Assembly (NCBI RefSeq): GCF_008386315.1 | Contig: NZ_CP043808.1 | Span: 186,001 to 250,000 of the forward strand | Source of the DNA: Serinicoccus marinus DSM 15273 | GTDB lineage: Bacteria; Actinomycetota; Actinomycetes; Actinomycetales; Dermatophilaceae | Reading direction: 5' to 3' | Length of the DNA: 64,000 nt | Shown here: one piece after another, positions 17,937-26,180 of the stretch | How positions within the stretch are numbered: the first letter of the stretch is position 1 | Layout: every line of letters starts with the position of its first letter | Notes under the pieces: generated by a model | Databases searched by the model: none | What the model was told of the DNA's origin: nothing | What the model saw: the letters and a program-made list of their open reading frames with translations, nothing else | Translations under genes and position numbers: made by a program

Positions 17937-17984
17937 GAGCGTGTGTCGCAAGCGTCGTCAGGACGACGGATGTGACACACGCTC
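17937..17984. terminator. Long bidirectional hairpin between VOC gene and copA
   Basis: GAGCGTGTGTCGCA (17937-17950) pairs with TGTGACACACGCTC (17971-17984) with one wobble. Inside it, CGTCGTC (17953-17959) pairs with GACGACG (17962-17968). The 48-bp element is an almost uninterrupted stem between two convergent genes, fitting a bidirectional terminator. It has no T-tract, as is usual in high-GC actinobacteria. Confidence 0.7.
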
Positions 17985-18000
17985 ATGCACCACCGTGCCC

Positions 18001-20220
18001 TCAGGCGCGTCCGAAGCCCCGCAGCCGCAGGCTGTTGAGCACGACCAGCACCGAGGACAGCGCCATCGCGCCACCGGCGATCACCGGGGTCAGCAGGCCG
18101 AAGGCCGCGAGCGGGATGGCCAGCGTGTTGTAGCCGAAGGCCCACACGAGGTTCTGCTTGATGACCGTCAGGGTCTGCCGGGACAGGCCGATGGCGTCGG
18201 CGACGGTGTCGACGTCCGCGCGCATGAGGACGATGTCGGCGGACTCGGCGGCGACGTCGGTGCCCGAGCCCATCGCCATGCCCAGGTCGGCCTGCGCCAG
18301 CGCCGCCGCGTCGTTGACGCCGTCACCGACCATGGCCACGACGCGACCCTGCTCCTGCAGCGTCCGGACGTGGGCGAACTTGTCCTGCGGCAGCACCTCG
18401 GCGGTGACGTTCGCCGGGTCGATGCCCACCTGCTCGGCGACGGCGGCGGCGGTGCGCGGGTTGTCACCCGTGAGCAGGTATGGCGTGAGGCCCAGGTCGC
18501 GCAGCCGCTGCACCGCCTGCGGGGAGGACTCGCGGGCGGTGTCGGCGACCGTGATGGCGGCGCGGGCCGTGCCGTCCCAGCCGACGAGCACGGCGGTGCC
18601 GTCGGCGCGCTCCATCGCCTCGACCAGCACCTCGGGGACGACCTCGAAGAGGCTCGCGCGCCCCACCGTCACGACGGTGTCCTTGAGCGCGGCACGGACG
18701 CCCTCGCCGGGCAGGTTGGTGAAGTCCTCGGCGGTGACGAGGGTGACCCCGCGCTCGCGGGCCCCGGCGACGATCGCCGCGGCCACCGGGTGCTCGCTGC
18801 CGGCCTCGACGCTCGCGGCGGCCTTGAGGGCCGCGTGCTCCGGGAGGGACCCGGCGGTGACGACGTCGGTCAGGACCGGGTGGCCCGTGGTCAGGGTGCC
18901 GGTCTTGTCGAGCACGACGGTGTCGACGCGGCGGGTGGACTCCAGGATCTGCGGGCCCTTGATGAGGATGCCGAGCTGCGCGCCGCGCCCGGTCCCGGTG
19001 AGTAGCGCGGTCGGCGTCGCCAGGCCCAGCGCGCACGGGCAGGCGATGATGAGCACCGCCACGGCAGCCGCGAGCCCTTGGGTGAACCCCTGCCCGGTGG
19101 CGAGCCACAGCAGCAGGGTCACCGCGGCGATGACGAGCACGGCGGGCACGAAGACCGCCGAGATCCGGTCGGCCAGCCGCTGCACCGGCGCCTTGCCGGT
19201 CTGCGCCTGCTCCACGAGGTCGGTGATCCGCGCCAGGGTGGTCTCCGACCCGACCCGGCTGGCCCGGACGATGAGCCGGCCGTGACCGTTGACCGTCGCG
19301 CCGGTGACCTGGTCCTGCGGGCCCACCTCCACCGGCATCGACTCGCCGGTGACCATCGAGGCGTCGATGGTGGAGCGGCCGGAGAGGATGACGCCGTCGG
19401 TCGCGACCTTCTCGCCCGGGCGCACGACGAAGCGGTCGCCGACGACGAGCTCCTCGATCGAGACGCGGTGCTCGCTGGTCGCCATCGCGCCCGTGCCGGC
19501 GTCCTGGCGCAGCACCGCCACGTCCTTGGCGCCGAGCTCCATGAGCGAGGTGAGGGCCGAGCGCCCCTGCGCCTTGGCCCGCGCCTCGATGTAGCGGCCG
19601 ATGAGCAGGAAGGCCGTGACCACGGCGACGACCTCGAAGTAGAGGTCGTGGGTGAAGCCGGTGAACAGCGCGACCACCGACCAGCCCATCGCGGCCGTCG
19701 TGCCGACGGAGACGAGGGTGTCCATCGTCGAGGCGCCGTGGCGGGCGTTGATCGCCGCGGCGCGGTGGAAGGGCCACGCGGCCCAGAGGTAGACCGGCAG
19801 GGTCAGGAGGAGCTGCGCCCAGTGCCCGGCCGTGCCGGCGGCGTCCCGGATCGGCGGCACCATGTGCAGCACCGCCACGACGAGGGCGAGCGCAGCCGCC
19901 ACGACCATCCGCAGCCGTAGCGAGCCCTGCCCGACCACGTCGTGGGTCATCGCCGGCGCCCGACCCGGGCCGGTGGCGTCCTCGACGAGGGGAGTGGCGC
20001 CATACCCCGTCTTCTCGACGACGCCCACGATGTCGGTGACGGAGAGGGCGGACGGGAAGGTGACGCTCGCTTTCTCGGTGGCGAGGTTGACGCTGGCCTG
20101 GACGCCGTCGACCTTGTTGAGCTTGCGCTCGATCCGCGCCGAGCACGACGCGCAGGTCATCCCGCTGATCGCGAGGTCGACGTGCTGCGTCTCGCCGGGG
20201 GCGTCGGTGGTGGTGCTCAT
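18001..20220 (-). CDS. copA: Copper-exporting P-type ATPase
   Basis: This 739-residue P1B-type ATPase exports Cu(I) using ATP. It has an N-terminal metal-binding domain with GMTCASC (residues 20-26), paired transmembrane helices, the Cu-transport motif Cys394-Pro-Cys396 (IACPCALGLA), phosphorylation loop DKTGTLTTG (Asp438), EHPVAAAI and MVGDGVNDAAAL. The ATG at 20220 is preferred to the upstream one because AGGAG lies 9 nt before it. It is the last gene of csoR-copZ-copA. The 85-bp gap before it contains two copies of a 32-bp tandem repeat. Confidence 0.96.
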   Translation of the reverse strand: MSTTTDAPGETQHVDLAISGMTCASCSARIERKLNKVDGVQASVNLATEKASVTFPSALSVTDIVGVVEKTGYGATPLVEDATGPGRAPAMTHDVVGQGSLRLRMVVAAALALVVAVLHMVPPIRDAAGTAGHWAQLLLTLPVYLWAAWPFHRAAAINARHGASTMDTLVSVGTTAAMGWSVVALFTGFTHDLYFEVVAVVTAFLLIGRYIEARAKAQGRSALTSLMELGAKDVAVLRQDAGTGAMATSEHRVSIEELVVGDRFVVRPGEKVATDGVILSGRSTIDASMVTGESMPVEVGPQDQVTGATVNGHGRLIVRASRVGSETTLARITDLVEQAQTGKAPVQRLADRISAVFVPAVLVIAAVTLLLWLATGQGFTQGLAAAVAVLIIACPCALGLATPTALLTGTGRGAQLGILIKGPQILESTRRVDTVVLDKTGTLTTGHPVLTDVVTAGSLPEHAALKAAASVEAGSEHPVAAAIVAGARERGVTLVTAEDFTNLPGEGVRAALKDTVVTVGRASLFEVVPEVLVEAMERADGTAVLVGWDGTARAAITVADTARESSPQAVQRLRDLGLTPYLLTGDNPRTAAAVAEQVGIDPANVTAEVLPQDKFAHVRTLQEQGRVVAMVGDGVNDAAALAQADLGMAMGSGTDVAAESADIVLMRADVDTVADAIGLSRQTLTVIKQNLVWAFGYNTLAIPLAAFGLLTPVIAGGAMALSSVLVVLNSLRLRGFGRA

Positions 20221-20245
20221 CTCAGGTCTCTCCTGCATCTCCCTG

Positions 20246-20299
20246 ACCGGGCGTCGCGAATGGTTGCGCTGGGCTCGACCGGGCGTCGCGAATGGTTGC
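20246..20299. repeat. Two tandem copies of a 32-bp-period repeat
   Basis: ACCGGGCGTCGCGAATGGTT (plus GC) occurs at 20246-20267 and 20278-20299, 32 bp apart, inside the copper operon between copZ and copA. The same 22-bp core with the same 32-bp period recurs five times at 47865-48014. Confidence 0.8.
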
Positions 20300-20305
20300 C
20301 GGGCC

Positions 20306-20545
20306 TCAGGCCTGGGCGGTGTAGCCGGCCTCCTCGACGGCCGCGCGGGCGGCCTCGAGATCGAGCGGCCCGTCGGAGGTGACGAAGACGTCGGTGTCGC
20401 CGCCCTTGACGAGGTCGTCGACGCGGACGTCGAGGACGCCGTCGACCTCGGTGAGCTCCTCGGTCACCGAGGCGACGCAGTGGCCGCAGGTCATGCCGGA
20501 GACGACGAGCTTGGTGGTCTGGTTGGAGACGGGAGTATCGGTCAT
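20306..20545 (-). CDS. copZ: Copper chaperone, heavy-metal-associated domain
   Basis: This 79-residue protein has a single HMA fold with LVVSGMTCGHCVASVTEEL. Its GMTCxxC motif binds Cu(I) and hands it to CopA. The ATG at 20545 is preferred because AAGGAG lies 7 nt upstream; a longer in-frame start at 20596 lacks this. It is the second gene of the copper operon. Confidence 0.93.
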   Translation of the reverse strand: MTDTPVSNQTTKLVVSGMTCGHCVASVTEELTEVDGVLDVRVDDLVKGGDTDVFVTSDGPLDLEAARAAVEEAGYTAQA

Positions 20546-20627
20546 GGGGTGCTCCTTCGCGATGGTGGGGTATGCCGGTGGCTGCGTCGGCGGCACCGTA
20601 GGCCGCCGGGCTGGGCGCCGGCTGGTG

Positions 20628-20915
20628 TCAGCTGCGGACGAGCCGCGCGATGGCCGCCGAGGCCTCGCGGACCTTCTCGTCCTTGGCGTCCTCGGACTCC
20701 GCGGCGGCGTCGACGACGCAGTGCGCGATGTGGTCCTCGAGCAGCCCGAGGCTGACCGACTGCAGCGCCTTGGTGGCCGCGCTGACCTGGGTCAGCACGT
20801 CGATGCAGTAGGTGTCCTCCTCGACCATGCGGGCGATGCCCCGCACCTGCCCCTCGATCCGGCGCAGGCGCTTGAGGTAGTCGTCCTTGGACCCGGTGTA
20901 TCCGTTCACAGCCAC
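20628..20915 (-). CDS. csoR: Copper-sensing transcriptional repressor CsoR
   Basis: This 95-residue all-helical repressor has DDYLKRLRRIEGQVRGIARMVEED and the Cu(I) ligands Cys37, His62 and Cys66 (TYCIDVL, DHIAHC), matching the conserved C-H-C set of CsoR. Without copper it binds its operator and represses the operon; copper releases it. The GTG start at 20915 falls at the predicted transcription start, so the mRNA is probably leaderless. A second GTG at 20909 is the alternative. Confidence 0.95.
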   Translation of the reverse strand: MAVNGYTGSKDDYLKRLRRIEGQVRGIARMVEEDTYCIDVLTQVSAATKALQSVSLGLLEDHIAHCVVDAAAESEDAKDEKVREASAAIARLVRS

Positions 20916-20921
20916 GGCAAC

Positions 20922-20950
20922 AGCATACCCCCTATGGGTATTCTTGCCAA
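20922..20950 (-). promoter_or_regulatory. csoR-copZ-copA promoter with CsoR operator in the spacer
   Basis: On the reverse strand, TTGGCA (20950-20945), a 17-nt spacer and TATGCT (20927-20922) form a near-consensus promoter. The CsoR-box palindrome ATACCC-N5-GGGTAT (20925-20941) fills most of the spacer and the start of the -10. Bound repressor would therefore block RNA polymerase directly. The -10 ends 6 nt before the GTG. Confidence 0.85.
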
Positions 20951-21038
20951 CCCTTGGTGCAGCCGTCCGACGACGACGGTGGGCGAGGGCCGGCCCGTCC
21001 GGCAGGCGGCGCGGGCGGGCGGTGGCTACCGTGACGGG

Positions 21039-21275
21039 ATGAGCGAGCAGAGCAGCACGTCAGGGTCCGAGGAGTCCGACGCCCGGCAGGAGGCCGCCGA
21101 GCACGTGGTCGACCGGGTGGAGAGTTGGGACGAGGGCGCCGAGCCCGAGACGATCCGGGAGGACCTGGAGGAGGGCATGGCCCAGGCCGAGGTCGAGGTC
21201 GACGAGAGCGACCTGGACCAGATGGCCACGCAGATCCATGACCAGGGGAGCACCGACACCCCCGAGGTGGGGTGA
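21039..21275 (+). CDS. Small acidic hypothetical protein
   Basis: This 78-residue protein is very acidic (MSEQSSTSGSEESDARQEA...VDESDLDQMATQIHD) and has no recognised domain. The ATG is supported by TACCGT at 21027-21032, 6 nt upstream. It overlaps the following phosphoesterase start by 4 bases, so the two are co-transcribed. Hydrophilic helices are likely, and no function can be given. Confidence 0.7.
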   Translation: MSEQSSTSGSEESDARQEAAEHVVDRVESWDEGAEPETIREDLEEGMAQAEVEVDESDLDQMATQIHDQGSTDTPEVG

Positions 21276-21772
21276 GAGCTGGGGTGCGTCTGCTCCTCCT
21301 GGCCGACACCCATGTGCCGAAGCGGGCGAAGGACCTGCCGGCGCCGGTGTGGGACCGCGTATCGGAGGCCGACGTCGTGGTCCACGCCGGGGACTGGGTC
21401 ACCCCCGACCTGCTGGACACCCTCGAGCAGCGCTCGTCGCGTCTGGTCGCGGTGTGGGGCAACAACGACGGGCCGGAGCTGCGACGTCGGCTGCCCGAGG
21501 TGGCGCGGACCGAGATCGGCGGTCTCCGGTGGGGCGTCGTGCACGAGACCGGCTCCAAGGAGCGGCGGCAGGAGCGGATGCGCGCGGCATACCCGGACCT
21601 GGACGTCCTCGTCTTCGGGCACAGCCACATCCCCTGGGACACCGAGCACGACGGGCTGCGGTTGATCAACCCCGGCTCACCGACCGACCGCCGGCGTCAG
21701 CCGCACTGCACCTACATGACCTGCACCGTCGCCGACGGAGCGCTCGACGAGGTGACTCTCCACCGGCTCTAG
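21272..21772 (+). CDS. YfcE/MJ0936-type metallophosphoesterase
   Basis: This 166-residue calcineurin-fold phosphoesterase shows the metal-binding set LLADTHVPK, VVHAGDW, VWGNNDGPE, WGVVHE, VFGHSHIPWD and LINPGSPTD in order. It should hydrolyse phosphodiesters in a two-metal site. The GTG start overlaps the upstream small gene. Length and motif order are typical of YfcE-like proteins. The substrate is unknown. Confidence 0.9.
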   Translation: MRAGVRLLLLADTHVPKRAKDLPAPVWDRVSEADVVVHAGDWVTPDLLDTLEQRSSRLVAVWGNNDGPELRRRLPEVARTEIGGLRWGVVHETGSKERRQERMRAAYPDLDVLVFGHSHIPWDTEHDGLRLINPGSPTDRRRQPHCTYMTCTVADGALDEVTLHRL

Positions 21773-21788
21773 GTCGACGGGCGAGCGC

Positions 21789-22784
21789 TCAGATCCGCTC
21801 GACCCGGTCGGCCTGCGGTCCGCGGTCGCTCTGGCGCACCTGGTAGCGCACCCGGTCACCCGGGAGGAGCCCCTCGTCGTCACGCAGCACCGACACGTGG
21901 ACGAAGAGATCGGCCCCTCCCGCGTCAGGGGTGATGAAGCCGAAGCCCCGCTCGGCGTCGTAGCGGGCGACGACCCCCTCCCCATCACGGGCTGCGGGAC
22001 CACGGGCGTCGCCCCGGCCCGGGCCGCGAGCGTCGCGCTGCGGTGCGCCACCGGGGGCGTCGCGACGACCCGACCTGGGGCGGCTCGCGGCCGGCGCAGG
22101 GCGGCGTCCGCGGGACGAGCCGCCCGCGAGCCGGACGTCGCGGGCCTGCGGTCCCCGCTCGCTCTCGACGACGTCGAACATCACCCGGTCGCCCTCGTCC
22201 AGCACAGGGAGGTCGTCGGGCAGCGCCCGGGCGTGGACGAAGACGTCGGGGCCGCCGGAGTCCGCGGCGATGAAGCCGAAGCCCTTGTCCTCGTCGAACC
22301 ACGACACCGTGCCGTCCGCGCCGTCGGATGTCGCGGCGCCCTGCCCTGCCTCCGCGCCGAGCGGGAGCAGGTGGTCGGCCTGCGGACCCTTCTGGCCGTC
22401 GACGACGAGGAAGGCCACCCGCTGCCCCTCGGAGACGACGCCGTCGCCGACGATGGCCGTGCTGTGCAGGAAGATCTCGTCACCCCCGCCGTCGGGGGTG
22501 ATGAAGCCGTAGCCCTTGGAGGGCTCGTACCAGGACACGGTGCCGAGCACGCCCAGCGGTGCGTCGGCGGACCGGTCGGCCGTGACCCGGACGGCGCGTG
22601 CCTGCGGGCCGCGGTCCCCCTCACCGATCTCGAACTCGACCACCTGTCCCTCCCGGAGCACCTTGGTCGCGTCGCCGCTGAGGATCTCGGAGGCGTGGAC
22701 ATACAGGTCGTCCGTCCCCTCGCCGAGGGCGATGAAGCCGAAGCCTCGGTCGGTGTCGAACCAGCGGACGGTTCCTTCGGTCAC
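21789..22784 (-). CDS. Protein with four tandem cold-shock domains
   Basis: This 331-residue protein is made of four CSDs: about 2-67, 80-140, 157-220 and 269-331. Each has RNP1 (RGFGFI at 13-18, KGYGFI at 90-95, KGFGFI at 167-172, RGFGFI at 279-284) and RNP2 (LYVHAS, IFLHST, VFVHAR, LFVHVS). Each ends in a GPQA motif. An Arg/Gly-rich linker (about 221-268, [14 protein letters not shown]) separates CSD3 and CSD4. CSDs bind single-stranded RNA/DNA, so this is probably a multivalent RNA chaperone. The GTG start has CAGGAG 6 nt upstream. Most bacterial CSPs have one domain. Confidence 0.88.
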   Translation of the reverse strand: MTEGTVRWFDTDRGFGFIALGEGTDDLYVHASEILSGDATKVLREGQVVEFEIGEGDRGPQARAVRVTADRSADAPLGVLGTVSWYEPSKGYGFITPDGGGDEIFLHSTAIVGDGVVSEGQRVAFLVVDGQKGPQADHLLPLGAEAGQGAATSDGADGTVSWFDEDKGFGFIAADSGGPDVFVHARALPDDLPVLDEGDRVMFDVVESERGPQARDVRLAGGSSRGRRPAPAASRPRSGRRDAPGGAPQRDARGPGRGDARGPAARDGEGVVARYDAERGFGFITPDAGGADLFVHVSVLRDDEGLLPGDRVRYQVRQSDRGPQADRVERI

Positions 22785-22860
22785 GGTGGGCTCCTGGGGT
22801 GACGGGGTGAAGTGGTCTGCCTCCAGTGTCCCCGACGCCGGGCCCGGGTGGTGCACGCGC

Positions 22861-23412
22861 TCAGCCGACCGGCGCGAACTCGCAGAAGCTCGCGTAGTGG
22901 TCCTCGGTGTAGTACCAGACCTCGGGGTCGACCTCGCCGCCCCCGGTCACCACGCGTTTGGCACCGCGGTGTCCGAGGCCGGGCGTCTCGACGGTGAACT
23001 CCTGGTAGTAGTCGAACGACTCGTCCGGCAGGTAGCCCTCCCGGTTCTGGAAGGTCGAGCCGTCCTTGCCGTAGTCGTAGGGGCCGCCCGCCTCGATGTC
23101 GTCGACGACCGGGTCCAGCTCGGCCGGGAGTATGCCGTCGGCACAGGCGTCGACGTCGTCCCAGTCGCGGGTGTCGGTCCCGACCGGCTCGCCCGCCGCT
23201 GCGCCCGCCGGGGTCTCCTCCTGGGTGGGCTCGTGCGACGTGGACCCGTCGGACGTGGGCTCGGGCGTCGTCGCGGTCGGCCTCGCCGCTGCGTTGGTCG
23301 CCTCGGACGGCTCCTCGTCGCCGGTCCAGCCGCCCTGCCCGAGCGCCAGCACGAGCACGAGCACGGCGCAGAGCGCGAGCAGCACGGCGGCGACGGGGCG
23401 CGACAGCCTCAC
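22861..23412 (-). CDS. Membrane-anchored or secreted guanyl-specific ribonuclease (RNase Sa/barnase family)
   Basis: This 183-residue protein has an N-terminal hydrophobic helix (about 7-25), a Thr/Glu/Pro-rich linker to about residue 85, then a microbial RNase domain: [57 protein letters not shown] and [11 protein letters not shown]. Glu138, Arg153 and His172 match the catalytic triad of RNase Sa, and Cys90-Cys177 matches its disulfide. The GTG start overlaps the barstar-like gene stop (GTGA), giving an inhibitor-then-enzyme operon behind purB. Confidence 0.9.
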   Translation of the reverse strand: MRLSRPVAAVLLALCAVLVLVLALGQGGWTGDEEPSEATNAAARPTATTPEPTSDGSTSHEPTQEETPAGAAAGEPVGTDTRDWDDVDACADGILPAELDPVVDDIEAGGPYDYGKDGSTFQNREGYLPDESFDYYQEFTVETPGLGHRGAKRVVTGGGEVDPEVWYYTEDHYASFCEFAPVG

Positions 23413-23774
23413 GGCTGCTCCCCGTGCTCGACGCGGGGCGTCCCGAGCGCCACCACCGCGAGCGACTCCGCGTCGTCGAGGATCTCCGAGAGGATCCACC
23501 AGGCGCGGCCGTCGCGCTCAGCCAGCGCCGCGGCGTCCGCCCAGAGCAGGGCCACCTCCTGCCCGTCCCAGACCTGCCCGAGGTCGCGCAACGCGTCCGC
23601 GAGCGCGTCGAGGTTGGTGGCCGCGGTCGGCGGCAGCCGCAGCGCCTGGGCGACCTGCGCCTGCGTCTCGCGCAGACCGCCGCCGCGCGGGGTGGTCACC
23701 TCGGCGACGGCATATCCTGCCTGCGCGAAGTGGGCGCGCGCGTCCTCGGCGCGCTCGGCGGGGAGGATGATCAC
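23409..23774 (-). CDS. Barstar-family ribonuclease inhibitor
   Basis: This 121-residue protein ends in a barstar-like domain: LRETQAQVAQALRLPPTAATNLDALADALRDLG then VALLWADAAALAERDG and WWILSEILDDAE. Asp56 and Asp60 align with barstar Asp35 and Asp39, the residues that fill the barnase active site. It has no signal peptide, so it should protect the cytoplasm from the ribonuclease encoded next. The GTG start overlaps the purB stop, and its stop overlaps the RNase start, each by 4 bases. Confidence 0.85.
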   Translation of the reverse strand: MIILPAERAEDARAHFAQAGYAVAEVTTPRGGGLRETQAQVAQALRLPPTAATNLDALADALRDLGQVWDGQEVALLWADAAALAERDGRAWWILSEILDDAESLAVVALGTPRVEHGEQP

Positions 23775-25242
23775 CGCTGGTCCAGGTGGGCGACGAGCTC
23801 GGGGGCCAGGCCGACGTAGGTCGCCGGGGTGAGGGCCACCAGCCGCTCCTCCTCCTCGGCAGGCAGCCCCAGGCCGCGGACGAAGTCCACGAGCTCGGCC
23901 TGCCCGATCCGCCGCCCGCGGGTCAGCTCCTTGAGCCGCTCGTAGGGGTTGCTCATCCCCTCCACGCCCCGCGCGGCCAGCGCCCGCATGACCGACTGGA
24001 CCGGCTCGGCGAGCACCTCCCAGTTGCGGTCGAGGTCGGCGGCCATCGCCTCCGGGACGGCGTCCAGCCCGGACAGGCCGCGGCTCACGTTGTCCAGCGC
24101 GAGGAGGCCGTGCCCAAGGGCGGAGCCGATGTTGCGCTGCATCGAGGAGTCGGTGAGGTCGCGCTGCAGCCGGCTGGTCACCAGCGTCGTGGCGAGCACG
24201 TCGAGGCAGCGCGTTGCTGACCTCCAGGTTGGCCTCGGCGTTCTCGAACCGGATCGGGTTGACCTTGTGCGGCATCGTGCTCGAGCCGACCGTCCCCTGA
24301 CCGCGGACCTGCGCGAAGTAGCCCAGGGAGATGTAGGTCCACATGTCCGTCGCCAGGTTGTGCAGGATGCGGTGGAAGCGCGCGACGTCGGCGTAGAGCT
24401 CGGCCTGCCAGTCGTGGCTCTCGATCTGGGTGGTGAGCGGGTTCCACTCCAGCCCGAGGTGCTCGACGAAGGAACGGCTGATCTGCTGCCAGTCCGCGCC
24501 CGGGACCGCCTCGACGTGCGCCCCGTAGGTGCCGGTCGCCCCGTTGAGCTTGCCCAGGTATGCGCATTGCTCGATCCGGCGCAGCTGTCGCGTCAGCCGG
24601 TGCGCCAGAACCGCCAGCTCCTTGCCCATCGTCGTCGGCGTGGCCGGCTGCCCGTGCGTGTGCGCCAGCAGCGGGACCTCGGCGAGCTCGCGCGCCATGG
24701 CCGACAGCTGATCGACCAGGGCGCGAGCCCGCGGCAGCCAGACCTCCTGCACCGCGCCCTGAACCATGAGCGCGTACGACGTGTTGTTGATGTCCTCGCT
24801 GGTGCAGGCGAAGTGGATGAGCTGCCCCAGCGCCTCGGCCCGGGAGGTCCCCTCGGCGCCCCCGCCCGCTCTCGGCGTCCGACCCGGTCAGCAGGTCGAC
24901 GAGCCGACCGCGCAGGAAGTACTCGATGGCCTTCACGTCGTGCACCGTCTCGGCCTCGATGACCTTCAGCTCACCGATCGAGTCGGCGTCGAAGTCGACC
25001 ACCAGTGCCCGCAGGGCCTCCTGCTCCTGCGCCGAGAGGCCGGGGGCGCCGGGCACCACGTCGTGCTCGACGAGGTGCAGCAGCCACTCCACCTCGACGT
25101 GCAGCCGCGCCCGGTTCAGCGCCGCCTCGGAGAGGTGGTCGACGAGCGGCGCGACCGCGCCGCGGTACCTCCCGTCCAGGGCACCCAGGGCGATGCTGGG
25201 GGCGAGTTCGGCGAGCGGCGTGCGGGCGGCGGGCAGCGGCAT
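23771..25242 (-). CDS. purB: Adenylosuccinate lyase, two single-base insertions
   Basis: PurB cleaves adenylosuccinate and SAICAR in purine synthesis. Three frames together give one protein. The N-terminus is IALGALDGRYRGAVAPLVDHLSE; the middle is LLAHTHGQPATPTTMGKELAVLAHRL and GSSTMPHKVNPIRFENAEANLEVSNAL; the C-terminus is DLTDSSMQRNIGSALGHGLLALDNV. The first shift is an extra G near 24865-24875 (AGCGGGCGGGGGCGCC). The second is an extra C near 24212 (GCGCTGCCTCGACG should read GCGCTGCTCGACG). The corrected length is about 489 residues. Two errors in one essential-type gene suggest assembly error. CACAAT lies 6 nt before the ATG. Confidence 0.92.
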
Positions 25243-25287
25243 ACCGGCATTGTGGCAGGCAGTGGCGACGGCCCGGGCATCGTCGGT

Positions 25288-25331
25288 GTCAACTTCAGGT
25301 TGACTGGCTTTGGCGTCAAGACTATGTTGAC
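25288..25331 (+). promoter_or_regulatory. Paired inverted repeats GTCAA-N7-TTGAC, putative operators
   Basis: GTCAACTTCAGGTTGAC (25288-25304) and GTCAAGACTATGTTGAC (25315-25331) share the same arms and spacing, with centres 27 bp apart. The second ends 3 bp before the ATG of the downstream gene. They look like a tandem operator for a dimeric regulator. The HTH protein encoded two genes on (25580) is one candidate. The regulator family is not known. Confidence 0.65.
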
Positions 25332-25334
25332 ATC

Positions 25335-25583
25335 ATGACGACACCACAGGACCGTATGCGCACCTTCCGGATGACCTCGGGGGTGGCGGTGATCCTCGCG
25401 GGCTTCGTGAGCTACTACGTCTCCCGGCAGATCGACGGCGGCTTCTGGCACGGCTTCTTCCAGGGCGCGACGCTGGCGCTCATGATCCTCGGCGCCTTCC
25501 TCGTCGGGAGCGGGCGGTGGCCGGGGCGCCGTCGTGACGGCGGCGAGGAGCAGCACTGGCTGCCGAGCCGGGACGGGCGATGA
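25335..25583 (+). CDS. Small 2-TM membrane protein
   Basis: This 82-residue protein has two hydrophobic segments (SGVAVILAGFVSYYVSR and FFQGATLALMILGAFLVGS) and a basic, charged C-terminus. No family is recognised. The start lies just after two operator-like palindromes, and the stop overlaps the next gene (ATGA), so the pair is probably co-regulated. Confidence 0.7.
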   Translation: MTTPQDRMRTFRMTSGVAVILAGFVSYYVSRQIDGGFWHGFFQGATLALMILGAFLVGSGRWPGRRRDGGEEQHWLPSRDGR

Positions 25584-26164
25584 CTGGTCCGGCGCAGGGC
25601 GCGCCGCGGGAGGAGGACGAGGACCTCGTCGTCGCCCTGGGGAGGGTGATCGTCGGCGACGGGGGAGAGGTGTCGGTGGCCGGTGGCACGCTGGAGACGG
25701 AGGAGCACCTCCGGCTGGTGCGGCGGTGCGCCGAGGCCCACGAGGGCACGGCGGCGTTGCTGCGGCAGGCGGTCGGCTCGGCCCGCGGTGCGGGCGTGAG
25801 CTGGGCGCGGCTCGGGGCGGAGCTGGGTCTGTCCCGGCAGGGTGCGCTGCAGCGGTTCGGCGAGTCCGCCGGGCCGGGGGAGGAGGACGACGATGGAGCG
25901 GACCAGCGGTGGTTGGGCCCGGTCACCGCCGTAGACGAGATGGGCGAGCTGGAGCTCGCGGGCGAGCTGGGGTGGCACACCGTCGAGGCCGGGATGTTCC
26001 GGCACCGGATGGTGCGGACCGGCACGCGGTGGGAGCACCGACGGGTGATCTGGACCCGGCCCGTCCGGCACTACCTCACCGAGGGGTGGCAGGTGGGGGC
26101 GCGGGCCTTCCCGTGGCTCTACCTGGTGCGGGACACCGGGCTCCCGGTGGGCGACGCGTCCTGA
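25580..26164 (+). CDS. Helix-turn-helix-containing hypothetical protein
   Basis: This 194-residue protein has an N-terminal half containing ALLRQAVGSARGAGVSWARLGAELGLSRQGALQRFGES, a HTH pattern seen in many small actinobacterial proteins (sigma-70 region-4-like). The C-terminal half is rich in Trp and aromatic residues (GWHTVEAGMFRHRMVRTGTRWEHRRVIWTR) and is unassigned. It overlaps the small membrane-protein gene. It may autoregulate through the upstream paired palindromes, which is inference. Confidence 0.6.
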   Translation: MTGPAQGAPREEDEDLVVALGRVIVGDGGEVSVAGGTLETEEHLRLVRRCAEAHEGTAALLRQAVGSARGAGVSWARLGAELGLSRQGALQRFGESAGPGEEDDDGADQRWLGPVTAVDEMGELELAGELGWHTVEAGMFRHRMVRTGTRWEHRRVIWTRPVRHYLTEGWQVGARAFPWLYLVRDTGLPVGDAS

Positions 26165-26180
26165 GCTGCCGGCGCCGCGG

